Origin: Lachnospiraceae bacterium G11
Lineage (GTDB): Bacteria; Bacillota; Clostridia; Lachnospirales; Lachnospiraceae
Length of the DNA stretch: 64,000 bases
Assembly (NCBI GenBank): GCA_900103495.1
Contig: FMWZ01000012.1
Coordinates: forward strand, 62,001 to 126,000
Reading direction: 5' to 3'
The notes beneath the pieces were generated by a model. That model saw nothing but the letters and a program-made list of their open reading frames with translations, had not been told where the DNA came from and made no database searches. Positions 33,155-41,809 of this stretch are shown one piece after another (position 1 is the stretch's first letter; each line of letters opens with the position of its first letter). The position numbers and the translations under genes are program-made.

Positions 33155-34239
33155 CAATTAAGGAACTCACTTCCATTCAGATCAACAAGCCGGACATGCA
33201 TGCCGCAGAGGCTGCAAAGAGCCGCTGGGATGCCATAGCCAAACCCATCGACGGCCTTGGAGATTTCGAGGATATGGTTTGCAGAATTGCCGCAGCAAAG
33301 GCTGATATGTGCCCTGATATCTCAAAGAAGGCGCTGGTTATTATGTGTGCCGACAACGGTGTAGTCAAAGAGGGCGTATCTCAGACGGACCAAAGCGTTA
33401 CGAAAGATGTGGCTACATTAATGGGCCGAAGGGAGAGCTCCGTGGGAATTATGGCCAGGCACTATCCTTTGGAGATTTTTACCGTGGATGTGGGCATCAA
33501 CTGTGATGGAACCCCTAAGGGAGTCATAGACAAAAAGGTCAGAAAGGGCACCGGGGATATTCTTAAGGGGCCTGCAATGACTGTGGAAGAGGGCTTAAGA
33601 GCCATTGAAGCCGGAATCGAAATTGTTAAGCTTTGCAGAGACAAGAAGTATGAGATCATCGCAACAGGCGAAATGGGAATAGGAAATACCACAACAGCCA
33701 CCACTCTTTTATGCGCCCTGACGGGACTTGAACCCGCCGAGGTTACGGGAAGAGGCGCGGGACTTACGGATGAGGGCCTTAAGCACAAGATTGAGGTAAT
33801 CGAGGAAACTTTAAAGTTTCATCTTGAAGATAAGGACAAAAAGGGAATTAAGGGAGCAAAAGAAGTTTTTGAGGCTCTGAGAAAGTTCGGAGGCCTTGAT
33901 ATTGCCGGACTTGTGGGAGTTTACATCGGCGGAGCAATGCTTGGAATTCCCATTGTCATAGACGGTTTTATCAGCGCAGTGGCTGCCTTTACTGCGGAAG
34001 GAATTGTTAAGGGCTGCAAGGATTTCATGGTTGCGTCCCATAAAGGCAGAGAAAAAGGTGCGGAGGAAATACTGAACCGCCTGGGGCTAAAACCTGTTAT
34101 CGATGCTGACTTGGCCCTTGGTGAGGGTACCGGCGCCATTATGCTTTTCCCGCTTCTTGACATGGTTATGTCACTGTTTTCGGGCGGTGTTGCTTTTAAC
34201 GAAACTACCATCAAACAGTATGAGAGGGTCAGAAAATGA
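33151..34239 (+). CDS. cobT: Nicotinate-nucleotide-dimethylbenzimidazole phosphoribosyltransferase
   Basis: Activates the lower-ligand base as alpha-ribazole phosphate. 362 residues, normal length. Motifs: RWDAIAKPIDGLGDFE, VIMCADNGVVKEGVSQTDQSVT, GEMGIGNTTTATTL, VTGRGAGLTDEGL and the C-terminal LGEGTGAIMLFPLLDM (catalytic Glu in GEG). Overlaps the previous gene by four bases (ATGA). Confidence 0.95.
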   Translation: MTIKELTSIQINKPDMHAAEAAKSRWDAIAKPIDGLGDFEDMVCRIAAAKADMCPDISKKALVIMCADNGVVKEGVSQTDQSVTKDVATLMGRRESSVGIMARHYPLEIFTVDVGINCDGTPKGVIDKKVRKGTGDILKGPAMTVEEGLRAIEAGIEIVKLCRDKKYEIIATGEMGIGNTTTATTLLCALTGLEPAEVTGRGAGLTDEGLKHKIEVIEETLKFHLEDKDKKGIKGAKEVFEALRKFGGLDIAGLVGVYIGGAMLGIPIVIDGFISAVAAFTAEGIVKGCKDFMVASHKGREKGAEEILNRLGLKPVIDADLALGEGTGAIMLFPLLDMVMSLFSGGVAFNETTIKQYERVRK

Positions 34240-34787
34240 ATATTTTGGTAATCGGAAGAAAGAACTCAGGGAAATCCGCATTGGCCGAAGAGCTGGCCAT
34301 GAACACGGGGGATTCAACCAGGTATTACCTTGCCACCATGGAAGTTTTCGATAACGAGGGAAGCATGAGGGTGGAGAGACACCGTAAAGCCAGAGCAGGC
34401 AAGGGCTTTATTACCGTGGAGAAACCATATGATGTCTGGGACCTGGAAGGAGAGGTTATGGATATCGGCAGCGCCACGGTGCTTTTGGAGTGCGTTTCCA
34501 ATCTTGTGGGAAATGAAATGCACGAGAACCCTGCAAGGATAAAGCTTTGCCAGGTGGGAAACCCGGATATTGATACCTTTGTGGAGAGCGTGTATGGGGA
34601 TATAGTTGCCCTGGCCAAACAGGCCCACAACCTTGTGATGGTTACCAGTGAGTATGACAAGGAAGCGGCGGGGTATGACGAATCCACCAGACTTTTTGTC
34701 AAACTTCTTGATGGAGTAAATGAGAAATTAATGGATTTTGCCGACAAGGTTTATGACCTTAGAGACGAAAACAACGAGGAAGGGTAG
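34236..34787 (+). CDS. cobU: Adenosylcobinamide kinase/guanylyltransferase
   Basis: 183 residues. P-loop GRKNSGKSALAEELA replaces the usual GGxRSGKS but keeps the key Gly, Lys and Ser. ATMEVFDNEGSMRVERHRKAR provides the conserved segment with the Arg-His pair; LLECVSNLVGNEM corresponds to the family's DCLTLWLSNLL region. Overlaps cobT by four bases and is followed by cobS. It makes adenosylcobinamide-GDP for CobS. The divergence from classic CobU lowers certainty a little. Confidence 0.85.
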   Translation: MNILVIGRKNSGKSALAEELAMNTGDSTRYYLATMEVFDNEGSMRVERHRKARAGKGFITVEKPYDVWDLEGEVMDIGSATVLLECVSNLVGNEMHENPARIKLCQVGNPDIDTFVESVYGDIVALAKQAHNLVMVTSEYDKEAAGYDESTRLFVKLLDGVNEKLMDFADKVYDLRDENNEEG

Positions 34788-34791
34788 AAAT

Positions 34792-35565
34792 TTGAGCATA
34801 TTCAGGTGGTTTGCGGTTTCATTTTCCCTATATAGCAAAATTCCCATGCCACGGTTTATCTGGAAGGAAGACGACATGGCCCACAGCCTTTTGTTTTTCC
34901 CCTTTGTGGGTGTGGTCATCGGAGGTGTTATCTGGCTTATTAATGTGCCGGCCTTTATGATGGGTGTTCCTGTGGCTGTCAGAATTATGTTAACCATTCT
35001 GGCACCCCTTCTAATAACCGGAGGCTTTCATCTTGACGGGTTCATGGATACTGAGGATGCCTTAAAGTCCTATGCGCCCACGGAGAAGAAGCTGGAGATT
35101 CTTAAGGATCCCCACATCGGGGCCTTTGCGGTTTTGGGGCTTGTGAGGATACTTCTTATATTCGGGACTTCCGTAACCGCAATTTTACTTAGTGATAAAT
35201 GTGACAACAAAACAATCCTTATCTTTGCTTCGATTTTTGCGGTGGGAAGGTGTTTAAGCGGCCTTACATCCCTCCTTCTAAAGAAGGCAAAGAAGGACGG
35301 CATGCTTTATGAGGAGACGAAAAAAGAGCAGAAGGGCATCATAATCTTTTTGATATTCACCCTTATTGTGCTGGAAATCATTGTTCTTTTCATGAATCTT
35401 ATTAAAGGGCTGGCGGTGCTTTTGACCTTCACCCTCTATACAATCTACTACCGCTATAAAGCCTACAAGGAATTCGGCGGGGTAACCGGCGACACCGCCG
35501 GATACTTCCTGTGCACCGGAGAAATGCTGGCTGCGGTAGTTCTTGCAGCGATGATTTGGATATGA
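34792..35565 (+). CDS. cobS: Adenosylcobinamide-GDP ribazoletransferase (cobalamin synthase)
   Basis: Membrane enzyme joining adenosylcobinamide-GDP and alpha-ribazole. 257 residues with several hydrophobic segments. Motifs: FSLYSKIPMPRF, FFPFVGVVIGG, GGFHLDGFMDTEDAL (acidic metal-binding stretch), DPHIGAFAV and GVTGDTAGYFLCTGEM. The start chosen is TTG 34792, with AGGAAGGG six bases upstream and the family N-terminus following; an in-frame ATG at 34738 lies inside cobU. A palindromic repeat starts one base after its TGA. Confidence 0.9.
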   Translation: MSIFRWFAVSFSLYSKIPMPRFIWKEDDMAHSLLFFPFVGVVIGGVIWLINVPAFMMGVPVAVRIMLTILAPLLITGGFHLDGFMDTEDALKSYAPTEKKLEILKDPHIGAFAVLGLVRILLIFGTSVTAILLSDKCDNKTILIFASIFAVGRCLSGLTSLLLKKAKKDGMLYEETKKEQKGIIIFLIFTLIVLEIIVLFMNLIKGLAVLLTFTLYTIYYRYKAYKEFGGVTGDTAGYFLCTGEMLAAVVLAAMIWI

Positions 35566-35566
35566 T

Positions 35567-35661
35567 GTGCAGTTTGGGGGCGGATGTGCAGATTGGGGAC
35601 AGGCCCAGATTGCACACGAAGCGTGCAATCTGGGCCTGTCCCCAATCTGCACGTCCGCCCC
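35567..35661. repeat. Truncated repeat unit plus 85-bp composite hairpin
   Basis: A unit (GTGCAGTTTGGGGG, 35567-35580) is cut short, and a long hairpin follows at 35577-35661. The hairpin has GGGGCGGA then GTGCAGATTGGGGACAGG, CCCAGATTGCAC, loop ACGAAGC, and the exact reverse partner, with one mismatch (T/G) per arm of about 39. It sits inside the cobalamin operon between cobS and cobC, one base after the cobS stop. Confidence 0.85.
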
Positions 35662-35681
35662 TCAAGTATATAGGAGAGTAT

Positions 35682-36329
35682 ATGAAAACAGTATATTTGA
35701 TTCGCCACGGGCAGACCCCGGGCAATGCCGAGAAGCGCTACAGCGGAGGCCGAACGGACGAGAGTCTTTGCGAGGAAGGAATAAAGGTTGCGAGGGAGGC
35801 AAAGAAAACTTATGACGAAATTTTTGCCCCCTATAACGGAAACTTCAGAATCTGCATAAGCACCTTAAAGAGAACAGCGGAAACCGCCGCCATCCTCTTC
35901 GGAGAAGACCGCGACGATTTTACCAAAATAGATAACTTAAGGGAAATGGACTTTGGCCTTTTCGAAGGGAAAACCTACGACGAGCTTAACGGAACCCCGG
36001 AATTCCAGGCCTGGGTTGACTCCGGCGGAAAGGACCCTGTTCCGGAAGCTGAGACTTATGAAGGTTTTGCCGAAAGAATCTACGCGGGCCTCAAGGAGGC
36101 AGTTGGCCCCTCTAACGATGACGAAACCCTGGCAATGGTGTGCCACGGCGGCACCATTATGGCGGCCATGAGCGTGCTGACGGGCAAAGACAAGTACGAT
36201 TTCATGGTGAATAATCTGTGCGGATACCGCATCGAACTGGAGAACAAAGATGGCGAATTACATCTACTTTCATACACTGGCATTGAGTATGGGGACGCTC
36301 CTCGACCTGATTATCGGAGATCCCCATAA
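35682..36329 (+). CDS. cobC: Alpha-ribazole phosphatase / histidine phosphatase family
   Basis: Dephosphorylates alpha-ribazole-5'-phosphate or adenosylcobalamin phosphate in the last B12 steps. 215 residues. Catalytic motif LIRHGQTPGNAEKRYSGG; the second motif is CHGGTI (MVCHGGTIMAAMSV), with acid Glu in REMDFGLFEGKTYDEL. ATG 35682 with AGGAGAG; the open frame upstream is repeat sequence. The last 80 bases overlap cbiB, an unusually long overlap. Confidence 0.82.
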   Translation: MKTVYLIRHGQTPGNAEKRYSGGRTDESLCEEGIKVAREAKKTYDEIFAPYNGNFRICISTLKRTAETAAILFGEDRDDFTKIDNLREMDFGLFEGKTYDELNGTPEFQAWVDSGGKDPVPEAETYEGFAERIYAGLKEAVGPSNDDETLAMVCHGGTIMAAMSVLTGKDKYDFMVNNLCGYRIELENKDGELHLLSYTGIEYGDAPRPDYRRSP

Positions 36330-37251
36330 TTTTCCCCATCCCATTCGTGCCATCGGAAATTTAATAGCGTGGCTTGAGAAGCGCCTCCTTGGGGATGTTA
36401 CAGGAAAGCCCGACAGGAATCCTTCTTTGGAAAAAACCAAGGGAACTCTCCTTTGGTGCCTTGTGGTTTCTGTAACCCTCATCATCACAGCGGCAGTAAT
36501 CATCGGTGCCTACGCTATTCATCCTTACATCGGAATCTGGGCGGAGGCAATTCTTACCTGCTACATCCTGGCGGCCAAGAGCTTATATAAGGAGAGCATG
36601 GCGGTGACAAAGGAACTTGATGAGGGTGATCTGGACAAGGCCAGATACGCTTTATCAATGATTGTGGGGCGTGATACTAAGCCTTTAAGCGCTGAGGAAG
36701 TTGCAAAGGCTGCAGTTGAAACCGTGGCGGAAAATACCTCTGACGGAGTGATTGCGCCATTTCTTTACACAGCCATTGGAGGCCCGATTCTGGGCTTTTT
36801 CTATAAGGCCGTAAACACCATGGATTCCATGATCGGATATAAGAACGAAAAGTATGAGAATTTCGGAAGATTTGCAGCCAAAGCAGATGATGTTTTTAAT
36901 TTCATTCCATCAAGGCTTAGCGCAATCTTCATGATAGCAGGAACTTTTATATTAAGCATTTTTGATAAGACCTATAGTCCTAAGAATGCGGCAGAAATCT
37001 GGAGACGCGACAGGCTTAACCACAAATCTCCGAATTCCGCTCAGACAGAAAGCGTCTGCGCCGGAGCTTTGGGGCTTAAGCTTGGGGGAGACCATCTCTA
37101 TAAGGGAGTCATGGTTCATAAGCCCACTATCGGCGATGAATTAAAACAGACGGAACCCGCAGACATAAGAAGAGCCAACAGGCTTATGTTTGCAACTGAA
37201 GGCGTGGCCTTCGTTCTCGTCCTGACCTTTTTGCTGAATATTCTGTACTGA
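36250..37251 (+). CDS. cbiB: Adenosylcobinamide-phosphate synthase
   Basis: Membrane protein of 333 residues that attaches aminopropanol phosphate to adenosylcobyric acid. Motifs: LLDLIIGDPHNFPHPIRAIGNLI, VGRDTKPLSAEEVAKAAVETVAENTSDGVIAPFLY, KAVNTMDSMIGYKNEKYENFGRFAAKADDVFNFIPSRLSA (shown in part), HKSPNSAQTESVCAGALGLKLGG. ATG 36250 has GGAG seven bases upstream and starts within cobC; ATG 36289 is a less likely alternative. A repeat unit begins one base after its TGA. Confidence 0.93.
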   Translation: MANYIYFHTLALSMGTLLDLIIGDPHNFPHPIRAIGNLIAWLEKRLLGDVTGKPDRNPSLEKTKGTLLWCLVVSVTLIITAAVIIGAYAIHPYIGIWAEAILTCYILAAKSLYKESMAVTKELDEGDLDKARYALSMIVGRDTKPLSAEEVAKAAVETVAENTSDGVIAPFLYTAIGGPILGFFYKAVNTMDSMIGYKNEKYENFGRFAAKADDVFNFIPSRLSAIFMIAGTFILSIFDKTYSPKNAAEIWRRDRLNHKSPNSAQTESVCAGALGLKLGGDHLYKGVMVHKPTIGDELKQTEPADIRRANRLMFATEGVAFVLVLTFLLNILY

Positions 37252-37252
37252 T

Positions 37253-37283
37253 GTGCAGTTTGGGGACAGTCCCCAAATTGCAC
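37253..37283. repeat. Single palindromic repeat unit
   Basis: GTGCAGTTTGGGGACAGTCC and CCAAATTGCAC: 31 bp, nearly perfect palindrome, one base after the cbiB TGA and 28 bases before the cobD start. Confidence 0.9.
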
Positions 37284-37311
37284 ATAACTGCACCACATAT
37301 AAGGGGGAAAT

Positions 37312-38364
37312 ATGACACACGGCGGAGACATCTACAGAAACGAAGTTAATATTGATTTTTCGGTGAATCTGAATCCCATGAGAACCCCTCCTGAGGTGAC
37401 AGCCGCCATGGAAAAAGCCATTGAAAAAAGAGAGCTTTACCCGGATCTTAACCAGGAGGCCCTCAAAAAATCCATGGAGGAAACCTTTGGAGCAGACCCG
37501 GACACCGTAATTTTTGGTTCAGGGGCATCGGAACTTCTTATGGCAATCGTAAGGGCAATAAACCCCAAGACTGCCCTTATTTTCGAGCCTTCCTTCACAG
37601 GATACACCCACGCTTTGGAGGCGGTGGGCTGCAACATCAAAAGGGTGATTTTAAAGGAGGCCGAGGGCTTTATGTTATCGAAGGAGCACCTTGCACCCAT
37701 GGATTCAAGGCCCGACATTGTTTTTGTCTGTAACCCCGTAAACCCCACGGGATTTAATGTGGCCCCTGATGTGCTTGAAGCCATTTTGGAGAAAGCAAAG
37801 GAAAAGGGCACAAAGGTGGTTCTTGATGAAAGCTTCTACCTTCTCTCCCAGAGGGCCGAGGTTGTGCCCGAGGACGAGGACATTGATTATCTGGTAAAAT
37901 ACGACAACCTCTACATCCTTCGCTCCTTCACCAAGATTCTGGCAATTCCGGGAATCAGAGCGGGATATTTAATGTCCAATCCAAGAAACATTGAGGCTGT
38001 GAAAAAGCAGCTTCCGGAATGGAATATTTCCGTAGTCTCTGAGGAGGCAATAAAGGCGGGGATTAAGGTTTTAAAAGAAGGAAATTACGTTAAAGAAAGC
38101 GTTGAACTTATAAAGGAGGAGAGAGATTTCCTCCAGAGAGGCCTGATGAATCTGGGGTTTATCATCTTTAAGAGCAATACCTGCTTTATCATGTTTAAGG
38201 GGCCCGAAGGCCTTTATGACGCCCTTCTTAAGAGGGGAATTCTTATAAGGGACTGCAGCGATTATCCCGGACTTTTCAAGGGCTTTTATCGCATCGCCGT
38301 CAAAAAACACGAGGATAATGTTCGCCTTATTGAGACTTTGAAAGAGATTATTTATGAACTTTGA
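37312..38364 (+). CDS. cobD: L-threonine-O-3-phosphate decarboxylase (PLP enzyme)
   Basis: Makes (R)-1-amino-2-propanol phosphate for CbiB. 350 residues, class I/II aminotransferase fold. MTHGGDIYRNEVNIDFSVNLNP is the typical CobD start; FGSGASELL, CNPVNPTGF, VVLDESFYLL and the PLP-lysine segment LRSFTKILAIPGIRAGYLM are present. RBS AAGGGGG. The family overlaps with histidinol-phosphate aminotransferase, but the N-terminal HGG motif and the context settle it. Overlaps cbiC by 11 bases. Confidence 0.9.
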   Translation: MTHGGDIYRNEVNIDFSVNLNPMRTPPEVTAAMEKAIEKRELYPDLNQEALKKSMEETFGADPDTVIFGSGASELLMAIVRAINPKTALIFEPSFTGYTHALEAVGCNIKRVILKEAEGFMLSKEHLAPMDSRPDIVFVCNPVNPTGFNVAPDVLEAILEKAKEKGTKVVLDESFYLLSQRAEVVPEDEDIDYLVKYDNLYILRSFTKILAIPGIRAGYLMSNPRNIEAVKKQLPEWNISVVSEEAIKAGIKVLKEGNYVKESVELIKEERDFLQRGLMNLGFIIFKSNTCFIMFKGPEGLYDALLKRGILIRDCSDYPGLFKGFYRIAVKKHEDNVRLIETLKEIIYEL

Positions 38365-38980
38365 AACAGTTAAACCTGAAGAGATAGAAAAAAGAAGCTT
38401 TGAGATAATAACCGAAGAACTTAAGGAAGCGGGGATTGAGCTTCCTGAGGAAACGGCTTTTGTGACCAAGCGATGCATTCATACTTCGGCGGATTTTGAC
38501 TATGCCACAACCCTTACTTTTTCACCCGGGGCGGTGGACATAATGAGGAATCTGATTAAGGGCGGGGCCCATATAGTCACGGATACCAACATGGCTCTTT
38601 CCGGAATAAACAAAAAGAAGCTTTCGGACTTTGGAGGCGAAGTTCACTGCTTTATGGCGGATGAGGACGTGGCCGCCGAGGCTAAGGAGAGGGGCTTAAC
38701 AAGGGCAACCGTTTCCATGGAGAGAGCGGCAAAGCTTAAGGGGGATGTGATTTTTGCCATAGGAAATGCACCTACGGCACTCATTAAGCTTCATGAGATG
38801 ATGGAGGAGGGAAGTTTTTGCCCCAAATTTGTCATCGGAGTTCCTGTTGGATTTGTGAACGTAGTCTGGGCAAAGGAACTTTTTATTAATTCCGATGTGC
38901 CCTACATTATAAACCGCGGCAGAAAGGGAGGCAGCAACATCGCAGCCGCCATCTGCAACGCCATCCTTTATTCAATATGA
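38354..38980 (+). CDS. cbiC: Cobalt-precorrin-8 methylmutase
   Basis: Moves a methyl group to form cobyrinic acid. 208 residues. KRCIHTSADFDYATTLTF contains the catalytic His; GAHIVTDTNMALSGI, FAIGNAPTALIKLHEMM and VIGVPVGFVNVVWAKELF, and NRGRKGGSNIAAAICNAILY are family hallmarks. Starts inside cobD and overlaps cbiD by four bases. Confidence 0.95.
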   Translation: MNFETVKPEEIEKRSFEIITEELKEAGIELPEETAFVTKRCIHTSADFDYATTLTFSPGAVDIMRNLIKGGAHIVTDTNMALSGINKKKLSDFGGEVHCFMADEDVAAEAKERGLTRATVSMERAAKLKGDVIFAIGNAPTALIKLHEMMEEGSFCPKFVIGVPVGFVNVVWAKELFINSDVPYIINRGRKGGSNIAAAICNAILYSI

Positions 38981-40104
38981 GAAACGGATTTACAACAGGC
39001 AGCTGTGCTGCCGCAGCGGCCAAGGCGGCGATCTTCATGCTCCTTGGCGGTAACAAAAAACAAAAGATAGAGATTGATACCCCCGCAGGAATCAGGTACA
39101 CCCCTGATATCGAGGAAATCACCATGGGGGAGAATTACGTAAGCTGCGCTGTCAGGAAGGACTCTGGCGACGACCCTGACGTAACCAACGGAATACTTGT
39201 CTACGCCAATGTGAATGTGACAGCCCCGGACAGTCCCCAATTGTCACATTCGGATGTCGTAATCGATGGCGGAGAGGGCGTGGGGAGAGTCACGAGGCCG
39301 GGGCTCGACCAGCCGGTGGGCAACGCGGCAATCAACTCGGTTCCAAGACAGATGATTGAAAAAGAAGTCAGGGAAGTGATGGACTTATTCGACTTTCACG
39401 GCTCCTTAAACGTGATCATCTCAGTCCCGGGCGGCGTTGAACTTGCGGCAAAGACCTTTAATCCAAGGCTTGGAATCGAAGGCGGCATCTCAATCATCGG
39501 AACCACCGGAATCGTGGAGCCAATGAGCATGAAAGCCCTGATTGACACCATTAGGGTCGAGCTCAGACAGGTTAAGGAAATGGGGGCAAGTATCGCCGTT
39601 GTTTCCCCCGGCAACTATGGCCTCGATTTCATGAAGGAAAAGTATAACTACGATCTTGATAAGGCCGTGAAGTGCTCCAACTTCATCGGCGACACCATAG
39701 ACATTGCGGCGGAACTTGGCTTTACAAAACTGCTTCTTTGCGGCCATATCGGAAAGCTCATCAAAGTATCCGGCGGCATTATGAACACCCACTCAAAGGA
39801 GGGTGACTGCAGGATGGAGCTGATGGCGGCGGCTGCGATAAAGTGCGGCGCCACCCCTGAGACTCTTAAAGGAATCCTTGACTCCCTCTCCACCGAGGAA
39901 GCCTACGAGTTTTACCTTAAAGAAGGCATTGAAAAAAACTGCATGATCTCCATTATGGAACGCATTGATTATTACCTGGAAAAGAGAGCAGCAGGAAGGC
40001 TTGAGACTGCCTGCATGGTTTACTCCAACCGATTCGGTCTTTTAGGCGTGACAAAGAAGGCCGAAGCCTTTTTAAATGAGGCAAAGGAAGAAAAATATGA
40101 TTAA
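38977..40104 (+). CDS. cbiD: Cobalt-precorrin-5B C1-methyltransferase, with repeat-derived insert
   Basis: 375 residues. N-terminal RNGFTTGSCAAAAAKAA, IDGGEGVGRVTRPGLDQPVGNAAINSVPRQMI, GIEGGISIIGTTGIVEPMS and LCGHIGKLIKVSGGI are diagnostic. Between the DDPDVTNGILVYA segment and VVIDGGEGVG, residues about 78-93 (NVTAPDSPQLSHS) are encoded by a palindromic repeat (39214-39250). The frame is kept, and the insert lies in a variable loop ahead of the conserved core, so the enzyme may still work. The gene overlaps both neighbours. Confidence 0.92.
   Translation: MRNGFTTGSCAAAAAKAAIFMLLGGNKKQKIEIDTPAGIRYTPDIEEITMGENYVSCAVRKDSGDDPDVTNGILVYANVNVTAPDSPQLSHSDVVIDGGEGVGRVTRPGLDQPVGNAAINSVPRQMIEKEVREVMDLFDFHGSLNVIISVPGGVELAAKTFNPRLGIEGGISIIGTTGIVEPMSMKALIDTIRVELRQVKEMGASIAVVSPGNYGLDFMKEKYNYDLDKAVKCSNFIGDTIDIAAELGFTKLLLCGHIGKLIKVSGGIMNTHSKEGDCRMELMAAAAIKCGATPETLKGILDSLSTEEAYEFYLKEGIEKNCMISIMERIDYYLEKRAAGRLETACMVYSNRFGLLGVTKKAEAFLNEAKEEKYD
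39214..39250. repeat. Palindromic repeat inside cbiD
   Basis: AATGTGACAGCCCCGGACAG then TCCCCAATTGTCACATT, 37 bp, with AATGTGAC/GTCACATT ends. It is a variant (GTGAC ends) of the GTGCA repeat family and is closely similar to the copy in cbiA. Confidence 0.8.
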
Positions 40105-40864
40105 TTTCGTGGGAGCCGGCCCCGGGGCTGTAGACCTTATAACCATAAGGGGCAAGGAACTTCTTGAAAAAGCAGATGTGATAATATACGCCGGGAGCCT
40201 GGTAAATCCCGACCTTTTAAAATATGCGCGTAAGGACGCCATAATTTATGACAGCGCTGTCATGACTTTGGAGGAAGTAACCAAAGTTATGATTGAGGCA
40301 GATGAAAAGGGGAAGGAAGTAGTGAGGCTTCACACAGGAGAACCAAGCATTTACGGGGCTGTGAGAGAGCAGATGGATATCCTTGAAAAAAGAGGAATTA
40401 CATTTGCTTCCACCCCGGGAGTTTCAGCATGCTTTGGGGCTGCGGCAAGCCTAAACCTTGAGTACACTCTTCCCGGAATTTCACAGACTTTGATAATTAC
40501 AAGGCTTGAGGGAAAAACAGCTGTACCTCCTATGGAGAAGATGAAGCTTTTGGCTTCACATAATGCTTCCATGGCAATATATCTAAGCGCCGGAATGCTT
40601 GATAAGCTTTCAAAGGAGCTGATTGAGGGAGGTTATTCTCCGGAAACCCCTGTAGCTCTTGTTTACAAGGCAACCTGGCCGGAGGAAGAAAAATATATCT
40701 GCACACTTAAGACACTGGCTGAAACAGGGAAAGCCAAAGGAATCACCAAAACAGCCATAGTTCTTGTGGGAGATGTGGTTAATCCCGGAGAAAAGTTCGA
40801 GAGGTCCAAACTCTACGACCCGACATTTGAAACGGGATTCAGAACTCCCAAAGAGGATGTTTAA
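40097..40864 (+). CDS. cbiF: Cobalt-precorrin-4 C11-methyltransferase
   Basis: 255 residues, SAM-dependent. MINFVGAGPGAVDLITIRG, IIYAGSLVNPDLL, RLHTGEPSIYGAVREQMDIL, FASTPGVSACFGAAASL and VALVYKATWPEEE match CbiF/CobM. ATG 40097 with AAAGGAAG upstream; an in-frame ATG 21 bases earlier lies in cbiD. The start overlaps the cbiD end by eight bases. Confidence 0.95.
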   Translation: MINFVGAGPGAVDLITIRGKELLEKADVIIYAGSLVNPDLLKYARKDAIIYDSAVMTLEEVTKVMIEADEKGKEVVRLHTGEPSIYGAVREQMDILEKRGITFASTPGVSACFGAAASLNLEYTLPGISQTLIITRLEGKTAVPPMEKMKLLASHNASMAIYLSAGMLDKLSKELIEGGYSPETPVALVYKATWPEEEKYICTLKTLAETGKAKGITKTAIVLVGDVVNPGEKFERSKLYDPTFETGFRTPKEDV

Positions 40865-41808
40865 TGAAGAAAGCAGCGGTTTTTTTTACTGATAAAGGAA
40901 AAGAAATCCTTTCAAAATTAAATGAAAAATTAAGGGAGCCCATAGAGGCCAAGGATCCCGAAACACCCCTTGGTGAGTGGACCGAGACGAATTTTGGGGA
41001 GGGAAACGCCCTGATTTTCATAGGGGCAGCGGGAATAGCTGTAAGAAGTATAGCTCCTTTTGTAAAAGATAAATTAAGTGACAGCCCTGTCATAATAATA
41101 GATGATTCGGGTTCTTTTGTAATTCCTCTTCTTTCAGGTCATGTGGGAGGCGCCAATAAGTTAGCCGCCACTTTGGCAGAATGTCTTGGGGCAGTTCCTG
41201 TAATCACAACTTCAACAGACGTAAACGACAGTTTTTCCGTGGATTCTTTTGCAGTGGAGAACAGGCTTGGTATCTCTAACCGAGATGGCATAAGGAAGGT
41301 CTCCGCCAAAGCAATAGAAGGAAAGGCCATAACCTTATCAATAAAGGACTACCCGCCCCGTGAGGCAGTTGATGTGATTGTGGCCGACGATACGGATGCA
41401 GAGTATTCGCTTCTTCTTAAGCCAAAGGACTATACAGTGGGCCTTGGAATGAAGAAGGATAAGGACAGGGCGGAACTTGAGGCGTTTTTCCTTGAAACTC
41501 TTAAGGGCGAAGGCCTTAATCCGGAGGATATTTACGCACTTTGTACCATAGACATAAAGGAAAATGAGCCTGCGCTTAAGGCTCTTCGGGATAAGTACAG
41601 AATTCCTGTAATTTCTTTTGACAAAGAGCTTCTCCTTAAGGCGAACGGGGAATTCAGCTCCTCTGACTTTGTGAAAGAAACCGTGGGAGTTGACAACGTC
41701 TGCGAGCGTTCTGCCGTTCTTGGGGCAGGTGCGGGAGCAAAGCTTATCTTAAAAAAGACTGCAAAAGACGGCATGACAATAGCAATAGCCAAAAGATCCG
41801 GGAGATAA
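40864..41808 (+). CDS. cbiG: Cobalt-precorrin-5A hydrolase
   Basis: Opens the delta-lactone and releases the C2 unit as acetaldehyde. 314 residues. Central domain: LIFIGAAGIAVRSIAPFVKDK, VIIIDDSGSFVIPLLSGHVGGAN, and ITTSTDVND. C-terminal CbiG domain: YTVGLGMKKDKDRAELEAF, LCTIDIKENEPAL and ACERSA-like VCERSAVLGAG. Start overlaps the cbiF stop by one base. Confidence 0.93.
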   Translation: MKKAAVFFTDKGKEILSKLNEKLREPIEAKDPETPLGEWTETNFGEGNALIFIGAAGIAVRSIAPFVKDKLSDSPVIIIDDSGSFVIPLLSGHVGGANKLAATLAECLGAVPVITTSTDVNDSFSVDSFAVENRLGISNRDGIRKVSAKAIEGKAITLSIKDYPPREAVDVIVADDTDAEYSLLLKPKDYTVGLGMKKDKDRAELEAFFLETLKGEGLNPEDIYALCTIDIKENEPALKALRDKYRIPVISFDKELLLKANGEFSSSDFVKETVGVDNVCERSAVLGAGAGAKLILKKTAKDGMTIAIAKRSGR

Positions 41809-41809
41809 A

